Origin: Halicephalobus mephisto
Lineage: Eukaryota > Nematoda > Chromadorea > Rhabditida > Panagrolaimidae
Reading direction: 5' to 3'
DNA length: 64,000 nucleotides
NCBI GenBank assembly: GCA_009193035.1
Contig: SWDT01000686.1
Coordinates: 62,001-126,000 of the forward strand
The position numbers and the translations under genes are program-made. The notes beneath the pieces are model-generated. The model had not been told where the DNA came from, did not search any database, and saw nothing but the letters and a program-made list of their open reading frames with translations. Position 1 is the first letter of the stretch. The number at the start of each line of letters is the position of its first letter. Positions 45,590-56,434 of the stretch are shown here, one piece after another.

Positions 45590-46110
45590 AAATATCATTA
45601 TTATGATTATTTTCATCTAAAATAATAAACATTAAATTTTTTACTTTTTGGTCTCGATTGGAAAATTCTAAAATTTCATGTTGAGAGAATTTTATAAAAA
45701 AATCATTTTTGCTTTTCTAAAATGTCATAATTATGATTATTTTCATCTAAAATAATAAACATTAAATTTTTTACTTTTTAGTCTCAATTGGAAAATTCTA
45801 AAAATTCATGTTGAGAAAATTTTATAAAAAAATCATTTTTGATTTTCTAAAATATCATTATTATGATTATTTTCGTCTAAAATAATAAACATTAAATTTT
45901 TTACTTTTTGGTCTTGATTGGAAAATTCTAAAATTTCATGTTGAGAGAATTTTATAAAAAAATCATTTTTGCTTTTCTAAAATATCATTATTATGATTAT
46001 TTTCGTCTAAAATAATAAACACTAATTTTCCTACTTTTTTGTCTTGATTGGAAAATTCTAAAATTTCATGTTGAGAGAATTTTATAAAAAAATCATTTTT
46101 GCTTTTCCTA
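45590..46110. repeat. Tandem repeat of about 123 bp, four units
   Basis: Units contain TAAAATATCATTATTATGAT, TCTAAAATAATAAACATTAA and CATGTTGAGAGAATTTTATA, and are highly similar to each other, so the expansion is recent. Confidence 0.85.
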
Positions 46111-46119
46111 TAGTATGAT

Positions 46120-46570
46120 TATTGCGCTGCTAGTCGTGTCTGCCAGAAATCAATCTTATTTTTGACTCAAATATGACTGCTGATTTCGTTCTGCGCGAGA
46201 GGACAGTTTTATTTCTTAGATTGACTCGTTTTTGTTCGACGACCGGGTCAACGAATAATACGCAAGAAAGCAGCAGCAGTCCCCGGTCAGTAAAGCTGTC
46301 AATCCCCCATTCTTGCCGGCTTTTCCTCAGCAACCATTTCTCGCGCGATATCTTTCTTCCTGTGATCTATTATTTGTCGGATAAATAAACCTTCTCTTTC
46401 CCTCTATTTTCTGCGCAGTATTTGTCTGAATTCTATAGGCTGTAATTTCCTTTTTTGGCATTTATTTATCATTCAAAATTGAGCTGTTTCCATATGCATG
46501 CAAGAGTCACTATTTCGCCAGAGTTAACAATGGAAAAACGGAGAATCAGTGCAGTTTGAAGTTTTTCCAT
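46120..46570. other. Unique island, candidate regulatory sequence
   Basis: GC-richer than its surroundings (CGACGACCGGGTCAACG, GCAGCAGCAGTCCCCGG). Contains GATAAAT and TTTATCAT cores. No gene structure seen. Confidence 0.35.
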
Positions 46571-46696
46571 TTTAAAATAATTCATATTTTTATGAACCCA
46601 ATTTCTTCCTTAGGACGTTTACCTTTTCTGATCCTTACAGTTTTCAAAAGTTTATCTTTTTAAAATTATTTTGTGCTTAATTGTCGTTTTAGGTCA

Positions 46697-47355
46697 TTTC
46701 AAAAATAAAAAAACTAGTCTAAAAGTAGTAAAAAATAAGAATAGGATTTATTTTTAATTATTACTATCTAGGCACTGTAGATAAAACTTGGATTTGATGC
46801 ATTTTGGTGATTTTTGGGATTGGATATAGTCAATGATATAGTGGAATTTAAACGCCAAGTCGCACTAGAAACAGGGCCAGAAAAACGGATTGTTACAGTT
46901 CATTTTCAAATTCTGACTCCAGATTCAGATTCTACAGGTTCTGGCACCCTATATTCTATACTTTTTGTTGGTATTTAAAAACTTCTAAATTCCGATTATC
47001 AACCTCCAAAGTATGATGTCAAATTTATAACTTAAAGACCTTATTACCTCATTTTAGATACTTTTTGTTCCAATTTCCAAAGTCTAGCATTAGTTTCAGA
47101 ATCTAAAAGTTTGAGTACCCTATATTCAGTACTTTTTGCTAATGTTTGAAATTTTCTAAATTCTAATAATAAACCTCCAAAGTTCGACGTCAAATATAGA
47201 CTTACAGGTGTTATTATCTCGTTCTAAACAATTTTGATTAATATTCAGAAATTCCTAGATTCAAACAATCAACTTCCAAATATAATTTGGCATTTGGAAT
47301 TTGGAATTTAAGAGTCTGATTACCTTATATTTGACACTTTTTGTTCAATTTGGAA
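46697..47355 (-). repeat. Solo copy of the foldback arm, inverted
   Basis: Matches 28121-28757 over nearly its full length, including ACTAGTCTAAAAGTAGTAAA, AAACGCCAAGTCGCACTAGA and TTGGCATTTGGAATTTG. No partner arm nearby. Confidence 0.75.
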
Positions 47356-47459
47356 TACATTTAAAAATTTAATATAAAATGGAAAAAATTGGATTATTTT
47401 TTGCGAAATAAGGGACTGAAAATCCTAAAGAACCAAGTATTGTACAGCTCAATTTTCAT

Positions 47460-48020
47460 CATCAATGATTGAAAACAAGAAAGTACTTTGTTTGGTTCTT
47501 TTCCCTCTTCTGAGTCTTTCTGATTGGGGCTTGTGTTTCCAGCTGGCGTCTGCGCGGAGTGTTTTGACTCGTTCATCTATCTCTCCGCGTAACCTCAATT
47601 GCTCCATCATTTGTCATTCTGTGATCGGTTCTGATTTAACCAACTATGTTCCATCTGTCGTTCTGTTTTCAATTTAATTGAATCGGACCCTTATTATCAT
47701 TGGTGGTCATGGTAGCAGGTGTGGACATGGGTTTTTACGCTCCTATGCCATTCTGGAATAAATGCAAACAAGAACGACCTGCATCGGTTTGCGAATGGCA
47801 CGGAAGGTAGCGGAGAACCAGAGGCCAAAGTAAGCCGAGTCAAGCAGCCACAAGACTTTGTGGACAAATTGCGAAAGCCGCCTATTTATCACACGGGAAC
47901 GAAGCGGTTCATGTCATTGAGAATGGCATTCTTTATTCCTGATATGTGGTCTGCCGTACTTTATTGTGAAATGCCAGATCCATTCATTTTAAAGCTGGCA
48001 ACAGTAAACTCGTTGACATA
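47460..48020. other. Longest unique island in the desert (about 550 bp)
   Basis: Notably less AT-rich, with no long ORF on either strand. Contains ATTATCATTGG and an octamer-like ATGCAAAC. Candidate conserved non-coding element or an unrecognised gene. Confidence 0.35.
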
Positions 48021-48049
48021 ACGTTTCTGAATTTTCTATTTCTAAAATA

Positions 48050-48650
48050 TCAAAAATTATAATATTTCTAAAATTTTCTATATTTTTAAAATTTCTAAAA
48101 TGCTGTATAAATTTCGAATTTTTAGAAAATTTTCTCCAAGACTATTTCATGAAAATTTTTTTAATTTCTGAAGTTTTTTAGAATCTTAAATCTAAAATCT
48201 TCTAAATCTTGTAAGGATTTTTAAAATCCTGCAGAATTATCTTTAAATTTCTAATAAATTTTCTAAAAATTCCCTTCAGGACCATTTTGTAAAAATTTTT
48301 AGAATATTTTAGGATTTCTGAGATTGTTAAATTTCTAAAAATTCCCTTCAGGACTATTTTGTAAAAATTTTTAGAATATTTTAGGATTTCTGAAATTGTT
48401 AAATTTCTAATAAATATTTGAAAATTTTTATCAGAATTATTTCGTAAAATGTCTATTTTGACTTTTTATAGTATGATTTCGTGGTTGGCATTTAAATGTT
48501 AACATATCACATGGGTTAATCCCTGCTGTGTTTTTTTTGAATATCGTCTGTTTATGTGCACATCTGCTCCTGCTGGCCTTCTGTCTTTCGCAACAATCCG
48601 GCCCAATCAGTGGAAATCCAGTCCTTCGTTCATTATTCGAAATTTATAAG
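48050..48650. other. Tandem tract then a small unique island
   Basis: 48100-48440 repeats TTTCTAAAAATTCCCTTCAG and TTTTGTAAAAATTTTTAGAA about three times. 48480-48650 is unique, with no gene seen. Confidence 0.45.
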
Positions 48651-48844
48651 TTTTGATTTTTTAATCATCATAAAAAATGTATTTTTTATTATTTCGAAAT
48701 CGTTTTGGATAACTATATAGAGAATAATCAGCTCGTCGAAGAACATTTGTGTCCATTAAGATTTTTCGTTTTTTGAAGTCTATGTGGTCGAAGTCAGAAT
48801 CAAAATCAAATTGAATTTTCGTACAATAATTGAGTAAAATGGTC

Positions 48845-49160
48845 GAATATTGCAAGCAGATTGCATATTTTAGTCTGACTTTTATCTCGAATTATTCGTT
48901 CGAATATTGCCAGCAACCTGCAGATTTTATTTTTTCTTAATTTAATGTTGCAAGCAACCTGCGGATTTTATTTTCTTTTTTTTTAAACTTAATGTTGCAA
49001 GCAACCTGCAAATTTTTTTTAAACTTAATGTTGCAAGCAACCTGCGGATTTGACTTTGGGTTTGGTGTTGACTTATCTACGTGAATGTTACGAGTAAACT
49101 TTAAATTTCACTTAATGTCGATTTATCTACATAGACATTGGAAGCAAATTGAAAATTTTA
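48845..49160. repeat. Minisatellite with AATGTTGCAAGCAACCTGCGG core
   Basis: Five to six degenerate units of about 50-60 bp; the core is TGTTGCAAGCAACCTGCGGA. Same family as the 0.4, 14.4 and 16.3 kb arrays. Confidence 0.8.
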
Positions 49161-49239
49161 TTTTGATGTCGACCACTTTATGGATGTTGGTACTGATTAA
49201 CAAATGAGAAAAAAATGAAAATTCACTAGACAATCCGTC

Positions 49240-49500
49240 AATCCATATCTCGAGTTGTTAGATAGATTTAAAAGAAAGGAAGAAGCATTGTGTCAAGTCC
49301 AAATCACTCGTTTCTTTCTATCTTTCAAAGACAGAGCTCGGAGGTCTTGTGGTAACCTAATCTCTTATTGAAAATTTTCCTTTCGGTCGCGCTAACGTCC
49401 TCGTGTACACAACATCATATACACAATTCGCGAAATGTCCCTTGCCGTGTTTCGACCGGTCTGGCTCCTGAGTGTTCTTTCAGAATGCTAACAGTTTTAT
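49240..49500. other. Unique island, no gene seen
   Basis: Less AT-rich block with TTTCTATCTTTCAAAG and GTCGCGCTAACGTCC. Candidate regulatory sequence. Confidence 0.3.
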
Positions 49501-49769
49501 TTTACTGTAAAATTATCAACAAAATTAAAAATTACTGTTTTTTTTAAATATTTCAAATCTAATTTCGATAACATATTTCTTGACCTTTTATCATGTTATT
49601 AAAAAAATCGAAAATTATTACGAAATCATCCCAAAATCAATTTTCTAATAATTTCAAAAAAAATTATAAAATTGATGTAAATTTTCTAATATTAGAATAA
49701 AATTAATCATTAAATTTATTATTTTTTAATTTTATTCTTAATTTTAAAAAAATGTAAATTTGAAATTCC

Positions 49770-50190
49770 CGCGCAAATGAAAAATAAAAATAAAAAACGG
49801 TAAATCTGGCAATCAGTATCAAAATCGACTCGCGTTTTTTATTTCTTTTATGTTTACCCTAAAAATTTCTTAATTTTTAAATTTTTAAATTTTACTTTTT
49901 TTAATTTTTAAATTTCTGCGTAAAAAAGAAATTTATAAAAATGGAAAAAACGGTAAATCTGGCAATCACTGAAATTGATTCATTTATTTTCACTTACGTT
50001 TTTTTATTTTTTAACGATCCTAAAAGGTTCTAGAAATTCATAAAAATGTTTAATTTTTTACGATAATAATTTCAAAATTCCCGCGTAAAGAGAGAGAATT
50101 GTAAAAATGGAAAAAGTGGTAAATCTGGCAATTTTGAGAAAATCGACTCGCGTTTTTTTACTTTATTTTTATCCTAAAAATTTTTAAATT
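49770..50190. repeat. Tandem repeat, AATCGACTCGCG family
   Basis: Three units of about 130-140 bp with AAATTCCCGCGTAAAGAGAG, TGGAAAAAGTGGTAAATCTG and AAAATCGACTCGCG. Inverted relative to 26.3-26.8 kb. Confidence 0.75.
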
Positions 50191-50214
50191 TTCATTTTTG
50201 ATTTTTTTAATAGT

Positions 50215-50600
50215 ATGATTCAGATGAAACAAAGGTTTCTTAAGAAAACAACGAAAATGGATTTACGACCTTTAACGACTCCCGCGCGATGCTGTTTTAA
50301 CACCATTTTTCGGACTTTAAATGCCTTATCACCACGGTTGATACTTGTTACTGATCCTTTGACTCTTTTTTCAAAGCCGACAGTCCATAACCAGAAGGCT
50401 AGGTGACCTTGAATGACCGAGGTTATTCGTGTTTCTCTCTTCCGAAATTGCTGTTGTCTGCGCGAACACATCACTGCAAGGATCGTTGTTGTCATTTGGA
50501 ATAGGAGGGAATGGGCTATTTAAAATCGAACCTCTAACAACCGACATACCGAATGATAGTCGGATAGCCCGATTTTTGCCGGGGAAAATTTTTAGTTTTT
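50215..50600. promoter_or_regulatory. Candidate enhancer with TCF and GATA sites
   Basis: Unique island with ACAAAGG (50229-50235), CTTATCA (50325-50331) and CCTTTGA (50356-50362). Frames on both strands are open for 60-90 codons without domain or splice support. Confidence 0.35.
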
Positions 50601-50649
50601 TAGTAACAAATACAGTTGTCCATTTTTTGAAATTTTATTTTTAAAATTA

Positions 50650-51130
50650 AAAATTTGGACTTTTTAATGTTGAAATTTCAAATTCTAAATCTGCAATTTG
50701 GAAAAGTTGAATTTGGATTTTTCGATATTGGACTTAGAAATTTGGAATTTGATGTTGAATTTTCGAATTCTAACTTCTAATTTCGGACTTTTTAATGTTT
50801 GATTTTTAATTTCGATTTTTCGAATTCCAACTTTTTGAATTCTAACTTCTAATTTCGGACTTTTTAATTTCAATTTTTCGAATTCTAACTTTCAAATTCC
50901 AACTTTTTGAATTCTAACTTCTAATTTCGGACTTTTTAATGTTTGATTTTTGATTTCAATTTTTCGAATTCTAACTTTTTGAATTCCAACTTTTGATTTC
51001 GAAATTTTTGAAGTAGAATTTGGATTTTGTGATTTTTAATTTTGGACTTCTACTTTTGAATTTTTGATGTTGAAGTTGCAATTTTGAAATTTTTGATTTT
51101 CGATTTTGGAACTTAATTTGGACTTTGATT
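50650..51130. repeat. Irregular TTCGAATTCTAACTTCTAAT minisatellite
   Basis: Units of TTTCGGACTTTTTAATGTTT, GATTTTTAATTTCGATTTTT and CGAATTCTAACTT. Non-coding. Confidence 0.75.
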
Positions 51131-51162
51131 TTTGAATTAATTCGAAAAATGAAAAATTGGCA

Positions 51163-51530
51163 TTTTTAGTACCAACTGATCCGAATTGGAAAAAATCGGG
51201 TGCGCGGATTTCTGTGAGCTCTGAACATCATTGAGTCCATTGCTTGCTGAGAAAACAAAGAAGTTCCGGGGAAGAATGACCTGCCTCCAACAGCGGCATT
51301 ATTATTTGGCATTGATAGAGGAAAACCATTCGCGAATGAATTTTCGCCACTGCTGTTAGAAAACGACATAGGTCTGACCATTACCCTTTGTCCGAATTAT
51401 TGATTAACGACCTCTTTGTGCTCCAAGAGGATTGGATCCTTGCATGATTGCCGTTTCCTCCGCCCACTGCATCCATGATTACAGTTCTGCGCGACATTTC
51501 TCTGTTTCCTAATGAGTATCAGTCCACTTG
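51163..51530 (-). other. Possible degenerate coding remnant or regulatory island
   Basis: Minus strand: a frame from 51500 begins MSRRTVIMDAVGGGNGNHAR and stops after 38 codons. A second frame then begins MVRPMSFSNSSGENSFANGF and runs 71 codons with NNNAAVGG and SLFSQQAMDSMM. The two overlap in different frames. The composition (Asn/Ser/Gln/Gly-rich) looks protein-like. It could be a broken gene, an exon pair I cannot splice, or a conserved enhancer. Confidence 0.25.
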
Positions 51531-51559
51531 CGAACAACTGTTCTTGTCGACCTATATCG

Positions 51560-51840
51560 GCGCGAAAATCTCATAATTTTAGTATTTTTAACTTATTGTA
51601 GATAATAGAAAAAATAGGATATTTTAACAAGAATATTATAAATGAAACCATGAGTTTTTACGAAATAATCCCGACGCGAAAATCTCATAATTTTTAGTAT
51701 TTTTAATTTATTGTAGATAATAGGAAAAATTAAATATTTTAACAACAATATTATAAGCCATAGATTTCCTACTAAATAATCCCGACGCGAAAATCTCATA
51801 ATTTTAGTATTTTTAAATTTGGTTATTAAATTATTCAATT
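51560..51840. repeat. Tandem repeat of about 115 bp
   Basis: Two and a half units with CGACGCGAAAATCTCATAAT, TTTTAGTATTTTTAA and TTGTAGATAATAG. Confidence 0.8.
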
Positions 51841-52009
51841 TAATTTTTTCTATTGTTTACAAGAATAACTAACAATAGTATGAGTAAAACTATGTGTGAA
51901 TTTATTACGAAATGGTTCCGATGAGAATTTTTGAAAAGTTAGAAACAAAAATATCTTACGTGATAATTTCGATTTTTCGTGATTGGTATTTTGCAATTTT
52001 AAATGACTT

Positions 52010-52570
52010 TGAGATTGTTTTTGTATATGAATTTAGGACTTTTTATATCAGATTATACAGGGTATCTAGACCCCCATTCACCCTCTAATATTGATTTTCA
52101 TTATGAAATTATAAATATTATGGAAATCTTAATCTTAGAATATCTTCATTAAAAACTTTTTTTAAATATATTTTTTCTATATCGATTTAGGACTTTTTAT
52201 ATCAGATTATATAGGGTATCTAGACCCCCATTCACCCTCTGGTATTGATTTTCATTATGAAATTATAAATATTTCAAAAATCATAACTTCAAAATTTCAT
52301 CAAAACTTTTTTTAAATATATTTTTTCTATATCGATTTGGAACTTTTTACACCATGTTACACAGGGTATCTAGACCTCCTATATAATCTTTAGGATTGAT
52401 TTTCATATATGAAATTATAATTATTATGGAAATCTTAATCTTAGAATATCGTCATTAAAAATTGTTTTTGAAGTATAATCTTCTTAGACAAATTTAAGAA
52501 TTTTTATATTAGGATATATGGGGTACCTGGTCTCTTGTACAATCTTTAGGGATGATTTTCACATAAAATT
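52010..52570. repeat. Tandem repeat of about 150 bp, four units
   Basis: Units share GACTTTTTATATCAGATTAT, GGGTATCTAGACCCCCATTC and ATGAAATTATAAATATT. It is the tandem, inverted form of the dispersed family into which the LTR element inserted. Confidence 0.8.
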
Positions 52571-52914
52571 AAAAATAAATATTTAAAAATTCCCAACTAA
52601 AAATATCGTTTATTTCGGAACATCAATAATTCGACTGATATGAAATTATTCATCAACTACAGTAATCCAATTAATTTATTTTAAGTTTTTAAACATATTA
52701 AATTTAAATAATAATAATTTTATTTTTTAAATTTTTCAATAAATTAAATTTAAATATTATTTTATTTTTTTAATTTTTAAAGAAATTGAATTTAAATAAT
52801 AATTATTTTATTTTTTTAATTTTTAAACAAATTAAATTCAAATAATTATTATTTTGTTTTTTTAATTTTTAAAGAAATTAAATTCAAATAATTATTATTT
52901 TGTTTAAAATTTTT

Positions 52915-53125
52915 TAAATTCTCCCTACGGCTGTCATTGATAAAGAATGTTTACACGTTGTCAGTTTTTTTCACTGTTATTGGCATTCGGTTCTTTGAGA
53001 AATAGTGCTTAATGTTATTGCGGACGACGTAAACGAAAGACCAAAGCAGCAAATAAGCCTCGGTCTTCATCGCTTTCTGACCGAACTAAATAGTTAAAAT
53101 TGCCCCATCAGCATTCAATTACAGC
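52915..53125. other. Unique island, candidate regulatory sequence
   Basis: Contains CATTGATAAAG and a GC-richer block ATTGCGGACGACGTAAACG. No gene seen. Confidence 0.35.
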
Positions 53126-53279
53126 TGCAGCTTTGTGGAAAAAATTGTTTTTTTAAAACGAAAATTTTAAAAAATGATTTTTAAAATCAAAGAAATTTAG
53201 ATAAATAATAACAATTATTAATTCAAAAATACTTGATGAAAATATGCTGTAAACTATGGGGGAATATTAAGTACGGGTC

Positions 53280-53640
53280 AGAAATGTCAATTTCGAAGTT
53301 TTAAAGCAAATTTCGAAATTTTTAATCGAACTTTTTTAATCAAATTTCGAAATTTTTAATCGAATTTCGAAGTTTTTAATTGAAGTTTTAAATAAAATTT
53401 CGAAATTTTAAATAAAATTTTGAACTTTTTAATAGAATTTCGAACTTTTTAATCAAATTTCGAAGTTTTTAATAGAATTTCGAAGTTTTAAATAAAATTT
53501 TGAACTTTTTAATAAAATTTTGAATTTTTTAATAAAATTTTAATTTTCTAAAGTGAATTTCGAAATTTTTAATTTTCGAATTTTTAACTTTTGAATTGAT
53601 TTCGAATTGAATTTTAGTGAATTTTTAATTCGAAATTTGA
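53280..53640. repeat. Minisatellite, TTTTTAATCGAATTTCGAAG
   Basis: About fifteen units of 17-25 bp of AATTTCGAAGTTTTTAATC type. Confidence 0.8.
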
Positions 53641-53849
53641 TTACTTTGAAAAATCGATAATTTTGGTCTAAGTTAATTTTCGAGTTAGGTCATATATTTT
53701 TATTTTACTTTAAAAAAAATTCGATAACATCTTAATTTAAAAGTCATATGTCTGTCAATTTGAAAAGATATAGTCTGATTTTTTATTTTTTCTTCCTTAT
53801 TGTACGCCAATCAACTCAAATTCGAAAAATCGGACCTCTGACAGCTTGA

Positions 53850-53920
53850 GCAGAAGCGATAAACGCAGCTGTCGCGCAATTTTTCGATAAGATTGTTTGT
53901 CTATGGTCTTATCAGAGTTT
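53850..53920. promoter_or_regulatory. GATA-site cluster about 2.5 kb upstream of the GATA gene
   Basis: CGATAAA (53857-53863), CGATAAG (53885-53891) and CTTATCAG (53908-53915) within 60 bp, in a unique island at 53810-53960. The third is a full WGATAR consensus. Confidence 0.45.
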
Positions 53921-54159
53921 TCTTAGACGAAAATTCGTGCTTCCATTGTCACGGAATTTTTATCAAAAATTCTAAACTGTAAAAAATTTTTTTTAATCAA
54001 AAATTCCAGTGTAAAAATTATTTTTAAAATTTTTACGATGTTAGATTTTTTAAAATACTTTTTTTAGAATTTAATTATTTTAGAATAAGTATTTTTAATA
54101 ATTGTATTAGTCGTCAAAATGATCTAGATACTAAAAAGACCAGTAAAAAGGTGGAAATT

Positions 54160-54520
54160 AGGCTGCAGAACTTTGATTTTGAAAGTTTTTTTCGATTTTT
54201 TAATTTTTAATTATTATTTTAAATTATTTTTAAAAAATCAATAAAAAATTGAAAATTAAGTTATAAGTGATTTGATTTCGTTGATTTACATAAATTTTGA
54301 AAGTTTTTTTCGATTTTTTAATTATTAAATTATTATTTTAAATTATTTTAAAAAATCAATAAAAAATTGAAAATTAGGTTATAAGATCTTTGATTTCGTT
54401 GATTTACATAAATTTTGGAAGTTTTTTTTTTCGATTTTTTAATTATTAAATTATTATTTTAAATTATTTAAAAAAAATCAATAAAAAAGTAGAATAATTT
54501 TTACTTTCTTGATTCATATG
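54160..54520. repeat. Tandem repeat of about 120 bp, three units
   Basis: Units share GAAAGTTTTTTTCGATTTTT, TTAAATTATTATTTTAAATT and TTGATTTCGTTGATTTACAT. Confidence 0.8.
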
Positions 54521-54894
54521 ATTTTCGAAATTTTTTATTTCAGTCTTTTCATTTTTGATTGTTATTTTAAAAACGAAAAAACTTTAAAAAAAAGAAAGAT
54601 TTTTAAAAATTTAAAAAAAAATTTAAAAATTTAAAAATTTAAAATTAAAAAAAAAATTCGTTATGGGATGTTTGATTTTCTAAAACAATTCCTCCCTGGG
54701 GCATTTGGTCCTTTATTTCGTAATGATTAGGTTTTTGTAGATTATTATTTTTATTATGATTAATATGTTTGAAAAAATTCCACAAAATCGAAAATTTTTG
54801 TAATCATGTATTTCGTAATATAACTACATCTGGAAGCAGACTTTTGAAAATTCTTTTATATAAAAAATGGAGGTTCTTTTATCTTCCAACAAAA

Positions 54895-55125
54895 GTAATC
54901 TATCGATATAGGAAAATTGCCGCGCTTTCCTCAGGCACTCAGCGGCAAGCTCGAAGGGACAGTCATTCGAATGGCCAACTACCCGTAAATCGGCCTTGTC
55001 CGGAACTGCCTAGCAATGCCATTTCTTTCCCGCAATCTCTGTTCATTGCTTATTCAATCCTGTGCATATGTTCCTCTCCAGTTCGTCAGCTTATCATTTT
55101 TCCTAAGTTCAGGGATAAATAATAG
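54895..55125. other. Unique island with GATA cores
   Basis: Less AT-rich, with TTCCTCAGGCACTC, GCTTATCA and GGGATAAATAA. A 117-codon plus-strand frame across it has no domain and no splice support, so I read it as non-coding. Confidence 0.35.
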
Positions 55126-55309
55126 TTAATTCACTAATTTTTACAAATGAAATATTTATTTTTTACAAAAAATTATTTATTTTTTACAAAAAATTATTGA
55201 CATTTGCTCCTTTAGGATATTTAATCCCCAATTTCGCAATAGTTTAGTTTTTGTTTTCGGAGTGGTTTTTGAAATAGCCTAACGTAGTAATCAAGTACTT
55301 AAAATATCG

Positions 55310-56030
55310 TAATTGAACCTTGAGTTCTAAATTTGACGTCAAAGTTGGAGGTTTACCCTCAGAATCCGGAAATCTTGAGAATTGAGAAAATATTAAACAT
55401 AACGTAATCAGAACCATAGATTCTGAATCTGAAATCAGAATTTCGAAATTTACTGCAAAAATCTAGGGATTTTAAAATATGAATGAGAAATATTTTGAAT
55501 GAGGTAATTGAACTCTTGAATTCTAAGTCTGACGTCAAACTTTGAAGGTTGATAATCAGAATTTAGACTGTTTTAGAATTGAAGAAAAGTACTGAATATA
55601 GGGTACTCAAACTTTTAGATTCTGAAACTAATGCTAGACTTTGGAAATTTGAACAAAAAGTATCTAGAATGAGGTAATAAGGTCTTTAAGTTATAAATTT
55701 GACATCATACTTTGGAGATTGATAATCAGAATTTAGAAGTTTTTAAATACCAACAAAAAGTATAGAATATAGAGTGCCAAAACCCGTAGAATCTGAATCT
55801 GGAGTCAGAATTTGAAAATGAACTGTAAAAATCGGTTTTTCTGGCCCTGTTTCTAGTGCGACTTGGCGTTTAAATTCCACTATATCATGGACTATATCCA
55901 ATCCCAAAAATCGCCAAAATACATCAAATCCAATCTTTACACAAGGTATTTAGACAGTAGTAGTTGATACTAAATCCTACTTCCACTTTTACTGTTTTTT
56001 GATTACTTTTTTTTTATTTTGAAATAGCCT
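55310..56030 (+). repeat. Solo copy of the foldback arm, direct
   Basis: Matches 24905-25561: TTGGAAATTTGAACAAAAAG, GTGCGACTTGGCGTTTAAAT and CAATCTTTACACAA occur in the same order. It ends about 150 bp before the proximal GATA cluster. Confidence 0.75.
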
Positions 56031-56184
56031 ATTATGGTAATGATGCCTAAAAATATCCATGTAAATAGAAAAAATTTCGACATCAACAAAATTGACAGGG
56101 GGTAACTGTCCTGAAGGAGCAAAATTGTCGGGAAACAACTGTCGGACAGCCTTGTTTGCCTCGCAATTACATGCTCTTCTTTTT

Positions 56185-56281
56185 CTTATCAATTTCAGCT
56201 TATCTCCGTTAACCTTATCGCGAATTTTATCAGCCTATTTGTGCATTTGTTTCTCTGACACGCTACTTTTATTTCTTATCA
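56185..56281. promoter_or_regulatory. Proximal homotypic GATA cluster, five cores in 97 bp
   Basis: CTTATCA (56185), CTTATCT (56199), CTTATCG (56214), TTATCAG (56227) and CTTATCA (56275), all in the same orientation. They lie 150-250 bp upstream of the start codon of a GATA factor gene. This suggests auto- or cross-regulation by GATA factors; regulation is inferred. Confidence 0.55.
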
Positions 56282-56434
56282 AATTATTTCCTCAAATAAA
56301 TTCCGTTTTTTACGTGTCGTCAATTTTATACTTTAAAATAACGTTGTCAATATTTCCGATGTTTACTAAATTATATTTTTTAAGCAATTACCCCCGAGAA
56401 GAGCTCTCGCAGCATTACATCTGACGTGAATGTA

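Noticed and set aside
50220..50495. Opposing frames of 63 and 91 codons in one island
   Set aside because: No domain and no conserved-looking splice sites; the motif content suggests a regulatory element instead.
54769..55122. 117-codon plus-strand frame in a unique island
   Set aside because: No domain or splice support, and half of it is A/T-rich repeat-like sequence.
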